NCBI RefSeq assembly: GCF_012641265.1 | Contig: NZ_JABAHZ010000001.1 | Span: 1 to 64,000 of the forward strand | Direction: 5' to 3' | DNA length: 64,000 bases | Source of the DNA: Chitinophaga eiseniae | GTDB lineage: Bacteria; Bacteroidota; Bacteroidia; Chitinophagales; Chitinophagaceae | In this document: piece by piece, positions 35,355 through 42,967 of the stretch | Layout: each line of letters starts with the position of its first letter | How positions within the stretch are numbered: position 1 is the stretch's first letter | Position numbers and translations under genes: made by a program | Notes under the pieces: model-generated | Seen by the model: the letters and a program-made list of their open reading frames with translations, nothing else | The model's database searches: none | Told to the model about the DNA's origin: nothing

Positions 35355-36161
35355 ATGAAAAAAGTGCCCGTTACTTTACTATACCCATGCCTCTGTGCTT
35401 TGTTATTTTTCTGTGGCAGCCTTCCTGGCATTGTCCGGGGGCAATCTCCCGGGCCCGGCAATGTGATTGTTGATGGCCAGCTGAAGGAGTGGGGAGATAC
35501 CTTACGTCACTACGACAAGGCTGCCCAGCTCTATTACGACGTGTACAACGATCATGATTTCCTGTATATCGCGCTGCGGCGTCCTAAGTATGCCTGGAAA
35601 GTGGTGTTGGCAGGGCGCATGTCGTTTGAGATCAGCAAAGACAAAGATGACAGGGATGGTATTAAAATTTTTTACCCCGGGCATTACAGTTTCAATAAAG
35701 ACGACATGTGGAATTTTATGGAGATAAAGAAAGCAGGGGAACGTTCTTTTGATACGCTGACTATCTATAATGACTACGGTATCCAGGCATCAGGAGGATT
35801 TTGGGAGAAGCAGGAGCAGGGGAGCCGGAAGTCGTCGGCCAGTGATATGTTGCTTTCAACAGTTCCGACGATCGTTAACGGGATGCAGGTAGTGACGGGT
35901 ATGCCTGGTGAGGACAGGCCCGGCGTGACTACCAGTACTATAGTAGGCGCCGATTGTGAGCTGGCCATTCCTATGAAATTATTGCCGGTGACAAGTGGTA
36001 CAGTTTATATACGCATCGTTATTCCGGGAGAAAAGAATATTGTGACCGCCTTGAATGGAGTCGGATACTACGCCGGATTTAATATGGAAAACGGATCAAC
36101 CGACGCTGTGGAAGATCTTTCTGTTGAATCAAAGTTATCCATTACCTATCGCCTAAAATAA
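35355..36161 (+). CDS. Secreted protein with CBM9-like domain
   Basis: A 268-residue protein with a signal peptide (~1-29). Residues ~37-110 look like a CBM9/DOMON-type beta-sandwich: VIVDGQLKEWGDTL, YYDVYNDHDFLYIALRRP and a second strand set with FEISKDKDDRDG. Such domains bind sugars or occur in outer-membrane assembly proteins. It lies 29 bases after the TlpA-like gene and 5 bases before the outer-membrane receptor, so the three form an operon. A ligand-capture role is inference. Confidence 0.7.
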   Translation: MKKVPVTLLYPCLCALLFFCGSLPGIVRGQSPGPGNVIVDGQLKEWGDTLRHYDKAAQLYYDVYNDHDFLYIALRRPKYAWKVVLAGRMSFEISKDKDDRDGIKIFYPGHYSFNKDDMWNFMEIKKAGERSFDTLTIYNDYGIQASGGFWEKQEQGSRKSSASDMLLSTVPTIVNGMQVVTGMPGEDRPGVTTSTIVGADCELAIPMKLLPVTSGTVYIRIVIPGEKNIVTALNGVGYYAGFNMENGSTDAVEDLSVESKLSITYRLK

Positions 36162-36166
36162 ATCGC

Positions 36167-38935
36167 TTGCAGAAGATTTTATCACTCGCTATATTTTTAT
36201 TGTTGGTGCCGGGAGCTATGCTTTTGGCGCAAATTCCACAAAAACCGGTGGCCAGGCAATTGCCGGTCAGAAGGGTCAATGGCATTGTCAGGGACAGCCT
36301 GGGTAGAAGTATTCCAGCGGCTGCGGTACGGTTAACTTCATCGAAAGATACCCTGCATGTTGTTACTTCTGAATATGGGGTGTTTAATTTCCCAGCAGTA
36401 CGTAGTGAAAGCTTTACGATCGAGGTACAGGTAATGAGCTATCGTCCTTACCGCAAAAAATATTTCCTGAATGATACCAGGTCTATCCTGGTATTGCCAC
36501 CGGTAGTGATGGGATCCAGCCTGGTACAGTTGAAAGAGGTAGCGGTAACCACTGCGAAAGGACCACAGGAAAGGGGCGATACTACTGAGTTCTGGGCAAA
36601 GGATTATATTGTTCGCGACTATGCCCGGCTGGAAGACATGCTGAAGAAAATGGAGGGATTTAATACGGATGCCAACGGCCAGCTGAGTTACCGGGGAAAA
36701 CCCATTAGCAGGGCGCTCTTCAACGGCGCGAAATACTTCGACGGCGATGTAGCCGCTGCCATTAAGGAATTGCCGGCAGATATTGTAGAACGCATCCAGG
36801 TGATCCAGGATAATGAAAGTGGAACCGGGCGCAGGTTATCCGCATCAGAAGCGTCTTCCCAAACGTTGAATGTTGTCACTAAAGCAGATAAATCCGCCGG
36901 CCGGATGTACCAGGTGAATGCAGAAGGCGGTACACAGGATCGTTACAGGGGCGGAGCATCGGCCAGGTCTATCGACGGCTGGAAACAGTGGAGCCTGTCG
37001 GCATCGGTCAACCAGGAACCCCTGGGAATCATGAATAGCGAACCCATTGGCGCCATCAGTGGTATGAACACTTCGTTTTCCTCGATGGGTGGCGGAGGTT
37101 CGGGGGGAATGCTGAAGAATGCATCCGCACAGGTACACTACGGTAATACGTTTGGTAAATTGAATTTTGGCGCAGATTATAGCATTCACCACCTGCATAG
37201 TGTGAGTGAGACGGAAGAATTTTCAGAAGAATTTTATAAAGAGGGGAGCCTGAAGCGGAATACTAAAAGAACCACCGACAATACTATTACTTCTCATGTG
37301 ATGACATTGAGCGGAAGTGCCAGTAAAGGCGATTTTAGTATGATGACGACTGCCACCGCCACCATGTCACACAATGAGAATAAAAATAACAGTGAGGTAC
37401 AGCAGTCTGGAATACTGGAAAATTTACAGCGAATGTCGTTAAGCACTACGACCGATATGCCTTCCTATAACCTGTACTCCCTGCTTACATTTTTTACCAG
37501 TCGCAAAGTTCACCTGAATGTGACCATTAGCAGCAGCAGCCGGGCAACGAAGGGCTCGGGGCATGATAATACAGATACGTATGGCGCCGATATCACAAAA
37601 CCGGATAGCTCCCTGTACCTGTTACAACGGCAGGATAATAACACGTTATTCAACGCCGTAGATGTAGCTTTGACGCATTCCTGGCGGAATAAATTAACCT
37701 TCCTGTTGAAAGTAACTCCTTCTATCAACAAAAGCACAGATATCAATTACCGCGACCAGGTGTTACCCGGACAGGAAGTAAAACGTTTGAATGATCTCAG
37801 TAACGATAATATGCTGACGGGCTACCGGCTACCCACTAGTTTTACGGTCACTTATGATTATCATCAAAAAATTTCAGTGGAAGTGGGAGGGAGATATGAA
37901 ATTAACTGGCAGCATATGCGTTTGCCGTTAAAGGAATTGGATCTTTCCACCCGGACGGGCGCCTTCTTACCTGCTATCACTGTTAAATATGCGCCTTCCT
38001 CTGCCGGGAATTTATTAGCCAGTTTTAACCGGGACGTCAATTTACCTACACTGTTGCAGCTCAATACAAAGCCCTACTATGTTACCCCGTTTGATGTGGT
38101 AATTGGTAATAAAGATCTGGCCAGTGGCCTGGTGGACAATTGGCGTTTGCGCGCAACTTATACCTTGGCAAAAGTTGGAATATTTGCAACAGGCGAAGTA
38201 GCCTATAGCCAGAACTATAACAGTATTGGAGCCAATAGGCTGGTCCGGATAGATACGGTGACCAAAACGATACGTACAGAAACCTATTACCTGAATATGA
38301 AAGGTGGTAATAATAAGAACCTGGGTTATTCTTTGTCGAAAAATTTACCGGGGATGAATACCACGCTTAAACTCGATGGTTACTGGTCCTGGGGAAAGCA
38401 GCTGTATTTTGCAGATGGCAGCCTGGAAACAACCCTGCAGCAGAATTGGAACCAATCTCTTATGGCTTCGTTCTCTCCCTGGAAATGGCTGGACATCGCC
38501 ACCGCCCTGGCATATCGCGCTGATAATAACGAAAATTCATTGCAGCCAGGCCGCCCCTTGTATAACAATGAATTTAATGCACTGGTAAAAGGGGCTATCT
38601 TCTTCCCGGCAGATATTAAACTTAATGTCAGCGCCAGGCAAAATATGCTCAGGGCCAGCAGCTTCCTGGGCAATCAGCATCCGCTCGTCATCAATGCCAA
38701 TGTTGAAAAGCGTTTCCTGAAGAAAAAAGATGCCATTATCAGTTTTGTGGTGATGGATGCTTTACAACAGCATAACAACAACATGATTGCACAGACAGTT
38801 ACTGGTTATTCCAACGCGGTGTCAAGTATGAAAAGCCGGTACTTCCTGTTGCAGCTGGCCTGGTATCCGCAGCAGTTTACACGCAGTAAATCGGCTAAGG
38901 GCGCGCGCAGGGGAGATGGTAGTTTTGTGAGATAG
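36167..38935 (+). CDS. Outer-membrane beta-barrel receptor (OMP_b-brl_3 type)
   Basis: A 922-residue receptor starting at a TTG (36167), since the frame has no ATG ahead of its signal peptide (QKILSLAIFLLLVPGAMLLA). A carboxypeptidase-regulatory-like domain (~35-115) is followed by a plug-like region with VEDM-type helices (RLEDMLKKMEGFNTDANGQL, IKELPADIVERIQVIQDNE) and a long beta barrel. This architecture matches the Bacteroidota outer-membrane family often annotated as TonB-dependent receptor. Its stop (38935) abuts the stop of the DUF692 gene (38936) on the other strand, with no terminator between. The ligand is unknown. Confidence 0.85.
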   Translation: MQKILSLAIFLLLVPGAMLLAQIPQKPVARQLPVRRVNGIVRDSLGRSIPAAAVRLTSSKDTLHVVTSEYGVFNFPAVRSESFTIEVQVMSYRPYRKKYFLNDTRSILVLPPVVMGSSLVQLKEVAVTTAKGPQERGDTTEFWAKDYIVRDYARLEDMLKKMEGFNTDANGQLSYRGKPISRALFNGAKYFDGDVAAAIKELPADIVERIQVIQDNESGTGRRLSASEASSQTLNVVTKADKSAGRMYQVNAEGGTQDRYRGGASARSIDGWKQWSLSASVNQEPLGIMNSEPIGAISGMNTSFSSMGGGGSGGMLKNASAQVHYGNTFGKLNFGADYSIHHLHSVSETEEFSEEFYKEGSLKRNTKRTTDNTITSHVMTLSGSASKGDFSMMTTATATMSHNENKNNSEVQQSGILENLQRMSLSTTTDMPSYNLYSLLTFFTSRKVHLNVTISSSSRATKGSGHDNTDTYGADITKPDSSLYLLQRQDNNTLFNAVDVALTHSWRNKLTFLLKVTPSINKSTDINYRDQVLPGQEVKRLNDLSNDNMLTGYRLPTSFTVTYDYHQKISVEVGGRYEINWQHMRLPLKELDLSTRTGAFLPAITVKYAPSSAGNLLASFNRDVNLPTLLQLNTKPYYVTPFDVVIGNKDLASGLVDNWRLRATYTLAKVGIFATGEVAYSQNYNSIGANRLVRIDTVTKTIRTETYYLNMKGGNNKNLGYSLSKNLPGMNTTLKLDGYWSWGKQLYFADGSLETTLQQNWNQSLMASFSPWKWLDIATALAYRADNNENSLQPGRPLYNNEFNALVKGAIFFPADIKLNVSARQNMLRASSFLGNQHPLVINANVEKRFLKKKDAIISFVVMDALQQHNNNMIAQTVTGYSNAVSSMKSRYFLLQLAWYPQQFTRSKSAKGARRGDGSFVR

Positions 38936-40048
38936 TCATTTCTTTTTCCACTTCTGTGCAATGCTGGCTGCCGTTTCGATCATTGCCGCGTCCCATCTTT
39001 CAATCCGCCAATCGGAATGTGCCAATGAGGATGCCTGTAATGCTTCCATGAGTGTATCAAAGGAGCCAGCTGTTTCCAGTATATCAGACAGTTCCAGTTG
39101 CTGTTGGTATAACGGGATATCTTCAAGGGGCCGGGGTTGGATAGATAAGGGGAGGGGCATAAATGTATTAAGGGAAGCAGTCATCCTGTTTTTATTCCTG
39201 ATGATTTGATCCATCCGGAGGAAATCGCTGCGGAATGTCGCTTGGCTATCGGTAGTGGTTAATGCAGTTCCCAACTGTTCCATTACTACATATTTAAGGG
39301 ACGGACAAAGGTCTATCGCCTTTTCCAGGTAAATAAATACTGCTTCAGGTACTGCATTGTCGTGGGTATCCCGACGGACTATTCTACCCTGCATGGCATC
39401 GGAATCTTCCCAGCTACCACCGGAGATATGTATTTCGCGGACGAGGTGCAGTGGATACAGTTCTTTCAGTGCTTCAAAAGACAACCCGAAGTTATGTGCC
39501 TGACAATAGAGGTTATGGAGGTCGAGAATAATAAAACCGTTAACAGGTTCCAGCAGTCTTTCGAGAAAATCACCATGTTTTTTTACTTCTTCCAGTGAAT
39601 AGGAGAATGCCAGGTTTTCCAACCCTACGGGACATTCACAGGCACCCTGTATGCGCTTCAGCCGGTCACGTCCAATATTGAGGGTAACCGGTGTATAGGG
39701 AATATTTAAGGGGGCGCCGTGGTGGAAGTCCTTACCCGTCATGAACCCGAAATGCTCGGTCACATGGTCGAAATGATAACGGCGACTAATCTTATGGAGA
39801 TGGCTCAGCCACTGTTGTTGCTCCGGCAGCCATTTGCCGGAGAATAGCGAGAAAAAAATGCCATGACCGATAAGCCGGTTTTCCTGGCTATAAACGGTCA
39901 GCAATTCCTCAAACCAGGAAGGCGCCTGCTCTACCGCATCGAAGGACCACTCGATAGCTTCAACCCTGGCTGCCTCCATCAGGGGAAGGCACGCAGCCAG
40001 AATGTTGTTGTCCAGGTTACAGGCGATTGTTGAAAATATTTGCGACAC
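38936..40048 (-). CDS. DUF692/MNIO-family multinuclear iron oxygenase
   Basis: A 370-residue TIM-barrel protein of the MbnB/TglH family. The iron-ligand motifs are all there: His62 (GHG), Glu98-His99 (TEHFGFM), Glu144-Asn145 (GLENLA), Asp176/His178/Asn179 (LDLHNLYC), His207 (EIHISGG), Asp227/His229 (DTHDNAVPE) and Glu257 (VVMEQLG). Known members oxidise Cys or nearby residues of ribosomal peptides, as in methanobactin. It is longer than the usual ~280 residues by about 90 C-terminal residues (~285-370), and no separate partner protein is adjacent. It starts 15 bases after a 53-residue peptide gene that ends in a CxxC motif, its probable substrate. Confidence 0.9.
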   Translation of the reverse strand: MSQIFSTIACNLDNNILAACLPLMEAARVEAIEWSFDAVEQAPSWFEELLTVYSQENRLIGHGIFFSLFSGKWLPEQQQWLSHLHKISRRYHFDHVTEHFGFMTGKDFHHGAPLNIPYTPVTLNIGRDRLKRIQGACECPVGLENLAFSYSLEEVKKHGDFLERLLEPVNGFIILDLHNLYCQAHNFGLSFEALKELYPLHLVREIHISGGSWEDSDAMQGRIVRRDTHDNAVPEAVFIYLEKAIDLCPSLKYVVMEQLGTALTTTDSQATFRSDFLRMDQIIRNKNRMTASLNTFMPLPLSIQPRPLEDIPLYQQQLELSDILETAGSFDTLMEALQASSLAHSDWRIERWDAAMIETAASIAQKWKKK

Positions 40049-40063
40049 AATTCAGGTATTATA

Positions 40064-40225
40064 TCAACCCATACCACAGGCAATACAGGCATCCGGCACC
40101 ACTTTCTTTTCCTCTTTTTTCTCTTCTTTTTTTACAGTCGGCGCTTTATCCTTTTTGCAGGAGGTGGCTGTTTGCATGGTTACTCCTACAAGAATAGCGC
40201 CCAGTAAAGATTTTGGCAGTTTCAT
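40064..40225 (-). CDS. Probable RiPP precursor: short lipoprotein-like peptide ending in CIACGMG
   Basis: A 53-residue frame too short for most gene callers. It starts MKLPKSLLGAILVGV and has a lipobox-like ATSC with Cys23 followed by KKDK, the usual look of a Bacteroidota lipoprotein. A Lys/Glu-rich spacer (residues ~24-41) leads to the tail PDACIACGMG, with Cys47 and Cys50. The ATG at 40225 fits the signal peptide; the gene ends 15 bases before the DUF692 enzyme on the same strand. MNIO enzymes act on Cys-bearing peptides, so this is the natural substrate. The product could be a membrane-anchored metal-binding peptide; lipidation and modification are inferences. Confidence 0.75.
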   Translation of the reverse strand: MKLPKSLLGAILVGVTMQTATSCKKDKAPTVKKEEKKEEKKVVPDACIACGMG

Positions 40226-40307
40226 AAATAAATGTTTGTGTGATAATAGATAATGCTTGCAGTGGCTTTGGTCTATCTATGAAACGGGGCAACTACCGGA
40301 AAGTTAC

Positions 40308-40322
40308 AGTGATTTTGTCACT
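40308..40322 (-). promoter_or_regulatory. Candidate operator AGTGA-N5-TCACT upstream of the MNIO operon
   Basis: A perfect 5-bp inverted repeat with a 5-base spacer, centred about 90 bases before the peptide start. It resembles the TGA...TCA half-sites of Crp/Fnr regulators, but with one base less spacing than classic CRP sites. The assignment is tentative. Confidence 0.3.
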
Positions 40323-40379
40323 AGATAATCAGGTAGGGAAAGCACAAGACAGGAAAGCCTCGCAGCTAAACGCTTTATG

Positions 40380-41120
40380 TTACTTCCCAAAATAATTCAT
40401 AATGATCTTACTAATCGTATTGGCCCGGTTGTACACCATGAGATGCCCTCCTCCTTTAATGCGGTAATCAGGATGCACCAACCTGCTGGCTATGACTCTA
40501 TCAGCTGTGCCATGTATTTGAATGGTCCGTTCAGGTGGTTCTTTATTATCCCAATAAGCAATACTTTTCAGTGCCCAGCGAAAGAAAGTAACATCGGTAT
40601 CCTCCAATAACCTCGTTAAGGCTTTCTTGTCACTTTTTGAGTGGGCGCCAAAATAGCGATAGGTGACGAAATTGGTACGTTTTATCAGTCCCCTGGGAAT
40701 GATATGGTATAAACCTAATTTCATGAAAAAGAACTGCATTTTGTTCAATTCTTGCTTCGTTCTTACCGAAGAGATCAACACCATCTTTTCTACCCTTATC
40801 TGCTTGGATATTTCTACCGCTACGATGCCTCCAAAAGAAACACCGATGATATAAGGGTTTTCCACCGTGATCTGGCTCTTTATCCTGCCGGCATATTCCG
40901 TGATGGATTCATTGGGTAAGGCGGGAATCCACCTGATGTAAACTCTATGATAACCCGGCAGTTTCAGGTTCTTGAATAAACTGGAGTCTGCCCCCAGGCC
41001 GCTAAAAAAATAAATCGTCTTCCGTTCGTTGCTGACCGAATCCTCCCGGGCAGTGGAGTAGCCCTGGAAGCTGCTGAACATTAATACAACAAAAAAAATT
41101 ACTTTCACGCGCTGCGCCAT
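40380..41120 (-). CDS. Exported alpha/beta-hydrolase
   Basis: A 246-residue protein with an N-terminal hydrophobic signal (VIFFVVLMFSSFQGYS). The alpha/beta-hydrolase fold shows the nucleophile motif GVSFGG (Ser ~96), an acid in HGTADRVI and the histidine in KGGGHLMVYNRA. It is probably an esterase or lipase-like enzyme in the periplasm, with unknown substrate. It is on the same strand as and upstream of the MNIO operon, but 154 bases and a palindrome separate them, so a shared transcript is uncertain. Confidence 0.8.
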   Translation of the reverse strand: MAQRVKVIFFVVLMFSSFQGYSTAREDSVSNERKTIYFFSGLGADSSLFKNLKLPGYHRVYIRWIPALPNESITEYAGRIKSQITVENPYIIGVSFGGIVAVEISKQIRVEKMVLISSVRTKQELNKMQFFFMKLGLYHIIPRGLIKRTNFVTYRYFGAHSKSDKKALTRLLEDTDVTFFRWALKSIAYWDNKEPPERTIQIHGTADRVIASRLVHPDYRIKGGGHLMVYNRANTISKIIMNYFGK

Positions 41121-41331
41121 AAATATCCTCGCTTCTTGTCTGTAGGACGAAATTAACGAACATTTTAGTCTATGCCAAGGTCATCCGTTGTAGCGCTTTT
41201 CCGGGCGCTTTTAAGATAATTGCTTATATTTAGGATATATATCTTTCTACTACTCCTTTGACTTCCCCAACGCTATTATCTATAAAAAGCCCCAATAATG
41301 AACATCTAACTGTCAATTAAAATCTACCATT

Positions 41332-41604
41332 ATGCCTAAGTATGTTATCGAACGCGAAATTCCTGGTGCAGGCAAATTGTCACAAGAACAGTTGAAAGCC
41401 ATTTCACAGGCTTCCTGTGGAGTGCTAAGCAATATGGGCCCGCAAATTCAATGGGTGCATAGCTATGTAACAGGTGATAAGATTTATTGTGTGTATATCG
41501 CGCCCAATGAAGAAATGGTCCGGGAGCATGCAAAACAGGGAGGGTTCCCGGCTAATGCTGTCAACGAAGTGGCTAATGTGATTGATCCCACTACTGCGGA
41601 GTAA
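41332..41604 (+). CDS. DUF4242-family small protein
   Basis: A 90-residue ferredoxin-like-fold protein: KYVIEREIPGAGKLSQEQLKAIS, then IQWVHSYVTGDKIYCVYIAPNEEMVREHAKQGGFPAN. This is the DUF4242 pattern, whose members include a nickel-binding protein in Streptomyces; the role here is unknown. It stands alone and is followed by a hairpin and a tRNA relic. Confidence 0.82.
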   Translation: MPKYVIEREIPGAGKLSQEQLKAISQASCGVLSNMGPQIQWVHSYVTGDKIYCVYIAPNEEMVREHAKQGGFPANAVNEVANVIDPTTAE

Positions 41605-41626
41605 TGCTATTGCGTTTTAAATTAGA

Positions 41627-41658
41627 AACGCCCGTAAATAAGCGTATTTACAGGCGTT
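41627..41658 (+). terminator. Terminator of the DUF4242 gene
   Basis: A 14-bp stem with one mismatch (AACGCCCGTAAATA/TATTTACAGGCGTT) and a 4-nt loop, followed by a T-rich stretch. Confidence 0.75.
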
Positions 41659-41676
41659 GAAGACTTTTTGTGTTTT

Positions 41677-41713
41677 GCCGGTCCGTTTGGATTTGAATTG
41701 GCGACCTCTTGTA
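41677..41713 (-). repeat. Degenerate tRNA-Pro 3'-end relic
   Basis: Over 37 bases the sequence matches the 3' half of the tRNA-Pro(GGG) at 51163-51236 at roughly three quarters of positions, including an exact block GCGACCTCTTG and a changed T-arm (GGATTTGAATT for AGATTCGAACT). It is not a functional tRNA. It follows a hairpin, as the real tRNA ends in this window do, and may mark an old integration site. Confidence 0.5.
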
Positions 41714-41832
41714 CGGGTGATAATAAATCTTTAAGGTACCTGAACCATTTATAATAAGAATAGTTATTTATGAGTTGCGCTGTAAGAAATTAACCCGGAC
41801 CTGAAAACTTTTACCCTCAAAAATAATAACAT

Positions 41833-42069
41833 ATGAAAAATCCTATTGAGTCAACCGTCATCAATGCTATCAGTAATTCCATCGATGTTCCCGAAAGTAC
41901 CATCACGGCCGATCGGACCCTAAATGATTTGGGAATGACTTCCATCCTGGCAGTGCAGCTTTTCTCTAAATTACAAACGCAGTTTGGGGTAGAAACGGCC
42001 CCCGAAGAGCTGTTTCAGATGAAGACGGTGGGCGAAATCGTCGGCTATTTTGAAGGTAAGGCTAAATAA
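41833..42069 (+). CDS. Stand-alone acyl carrier protein
   Basis: A 78-residue phosphopantetheine-binding protein with the attachment serine Ser37 in the motif DLGMTSILAVQLF, and acidic helices around it. Such carrier proteins hold acyl chains for fatty acid, polyketide or other synthesis. The usual fabD/fabF neighbours are missing, and the motif DLGMTS differs from housekeeping AcpP (DSLD), so a secondary-metabolism or orphan role is likely. It is followed by a strong terminator and transcribed alone. Confidence 0.85.
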   Translation: MKNPIESTVINAISNSIDVPESTITADRTLNDLGMTSILAVQLFSKLQTQFGVETAPEELFQMKTVGEIVGYFEGKAK

Positions 42070-42079
42070 GCCACCGGAA

Positions 42080-42122
42080 AAAAGGCGCTGAAGCCGTTGG
42101 TAATAAAGCTTCAGCGCCTTTT
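42080..42122 (+). terminator. Terminator of the carrier-protein gene
   Basis: A perfect 15-bp stem (GGCGCTGAAGC core) with a 13-nt loop, ending in TTTT. Confidence 0.9.
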
Positions 42123-42226
42123 AAGATTTATTTTAGGTGACCTTGGCATAATTACCCCTATAATGTCTGATTCGCCCCCTACGGTTGCAAAAATTGAGCA
42201 CTATCTTTATGAAATAACATCATAAA

Positions 42227-42778
42227 ATGAGGAAAGTAATTGCAGCCATCAATATGACATTGGATGGATATTGTGACCACACGTCGGGGATAGTGGATGA
42301 TGAAATACATCAACACTACACCGAACTGTTACGTCAGTCAGGCGCCGTTTTGTACGGAAGGATTACCTACCAGCTGATGGAAAGTTATTGGCCTAATGTG
42401 GTGAAAAATCCCACGGGCAACAAGACAATGGATGAATTTGCCGTAGCAATGGAAAATATTCCCAAAGTAGCTTTTTCTCATACGCTGAAAAATGTGGAAT
42501 GGGCAAGCGCTACCCTGGCAAAGAGAAGCATTGAGGAAGAAGTGGCAGCGTTGAAGCAACAACCAGGTAAAGATATCCTGGTAGGCAGCCGCAGCTTAAT
42601 CATCACCCTGATGAACATGCATCTGATTGATGAATTTCAACTCTGCGTGCATCCAATTATAGCAGGTAAGGGCTTACCATTGTTCGCGAACATAAACGAC
42701 AGAACGATGCTTCATCTCATAAAAACAAAAACCTTTAGCTCCGGTGTCATAGCGTTTTATTATGGACCTCAACGTTAA
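42227..42778 (+). CDS. Dihydrofolate-reductase-like protein (RibD C-terminal family)
   Basis: A 183-residue protein of the RibD_C/YwjB type: MRKVIAAINMTLDGYCDH at the start, GAVLYGRITYQLMESYW, IPKVAFSHTLKNVEW, GKDILVGSRSLIITLMNMHLIDEFQL and VHPIIAGKGLPLF. Such proteins bind NADPH and resemble the RibD reductase and dihydrofolate reductase; the substrate is unknown. It stands alone. Confidence 0.87.
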   Translation: MRKVIAAINMTLDGYCDHTSGIVDDEIHQHYTELLRQSGAVLYGRITYQLMESYWPNVVKNPTGNKTMDEFAVAMENIPKVAFSHTLKNVEWASATLAKRSIEEEVAALKQQPGKDILVGSRSLIITLMNMHLIDEFQLCVHPIIAGKGLPLFANINDRTMLHLIKTKTFSSGVIAFYYGPQR

Positions 42779-42967
42779 GCGAACTTTAAGGCTAAGAAAT
42801 GGGATCCCGAAAAAAAAGCATACGCTGGCCAGGATTAACAAAAATGAACGCCCCGTGTATCGAAAATGAACAGGTTTAAAAAATATTTAATTTCAAAATA
42901 ATTGATTTACAAATGCCTCCGTGCCGGCATTTTCTTAGTGTAGTATCCAATACACAAGAAATATACT

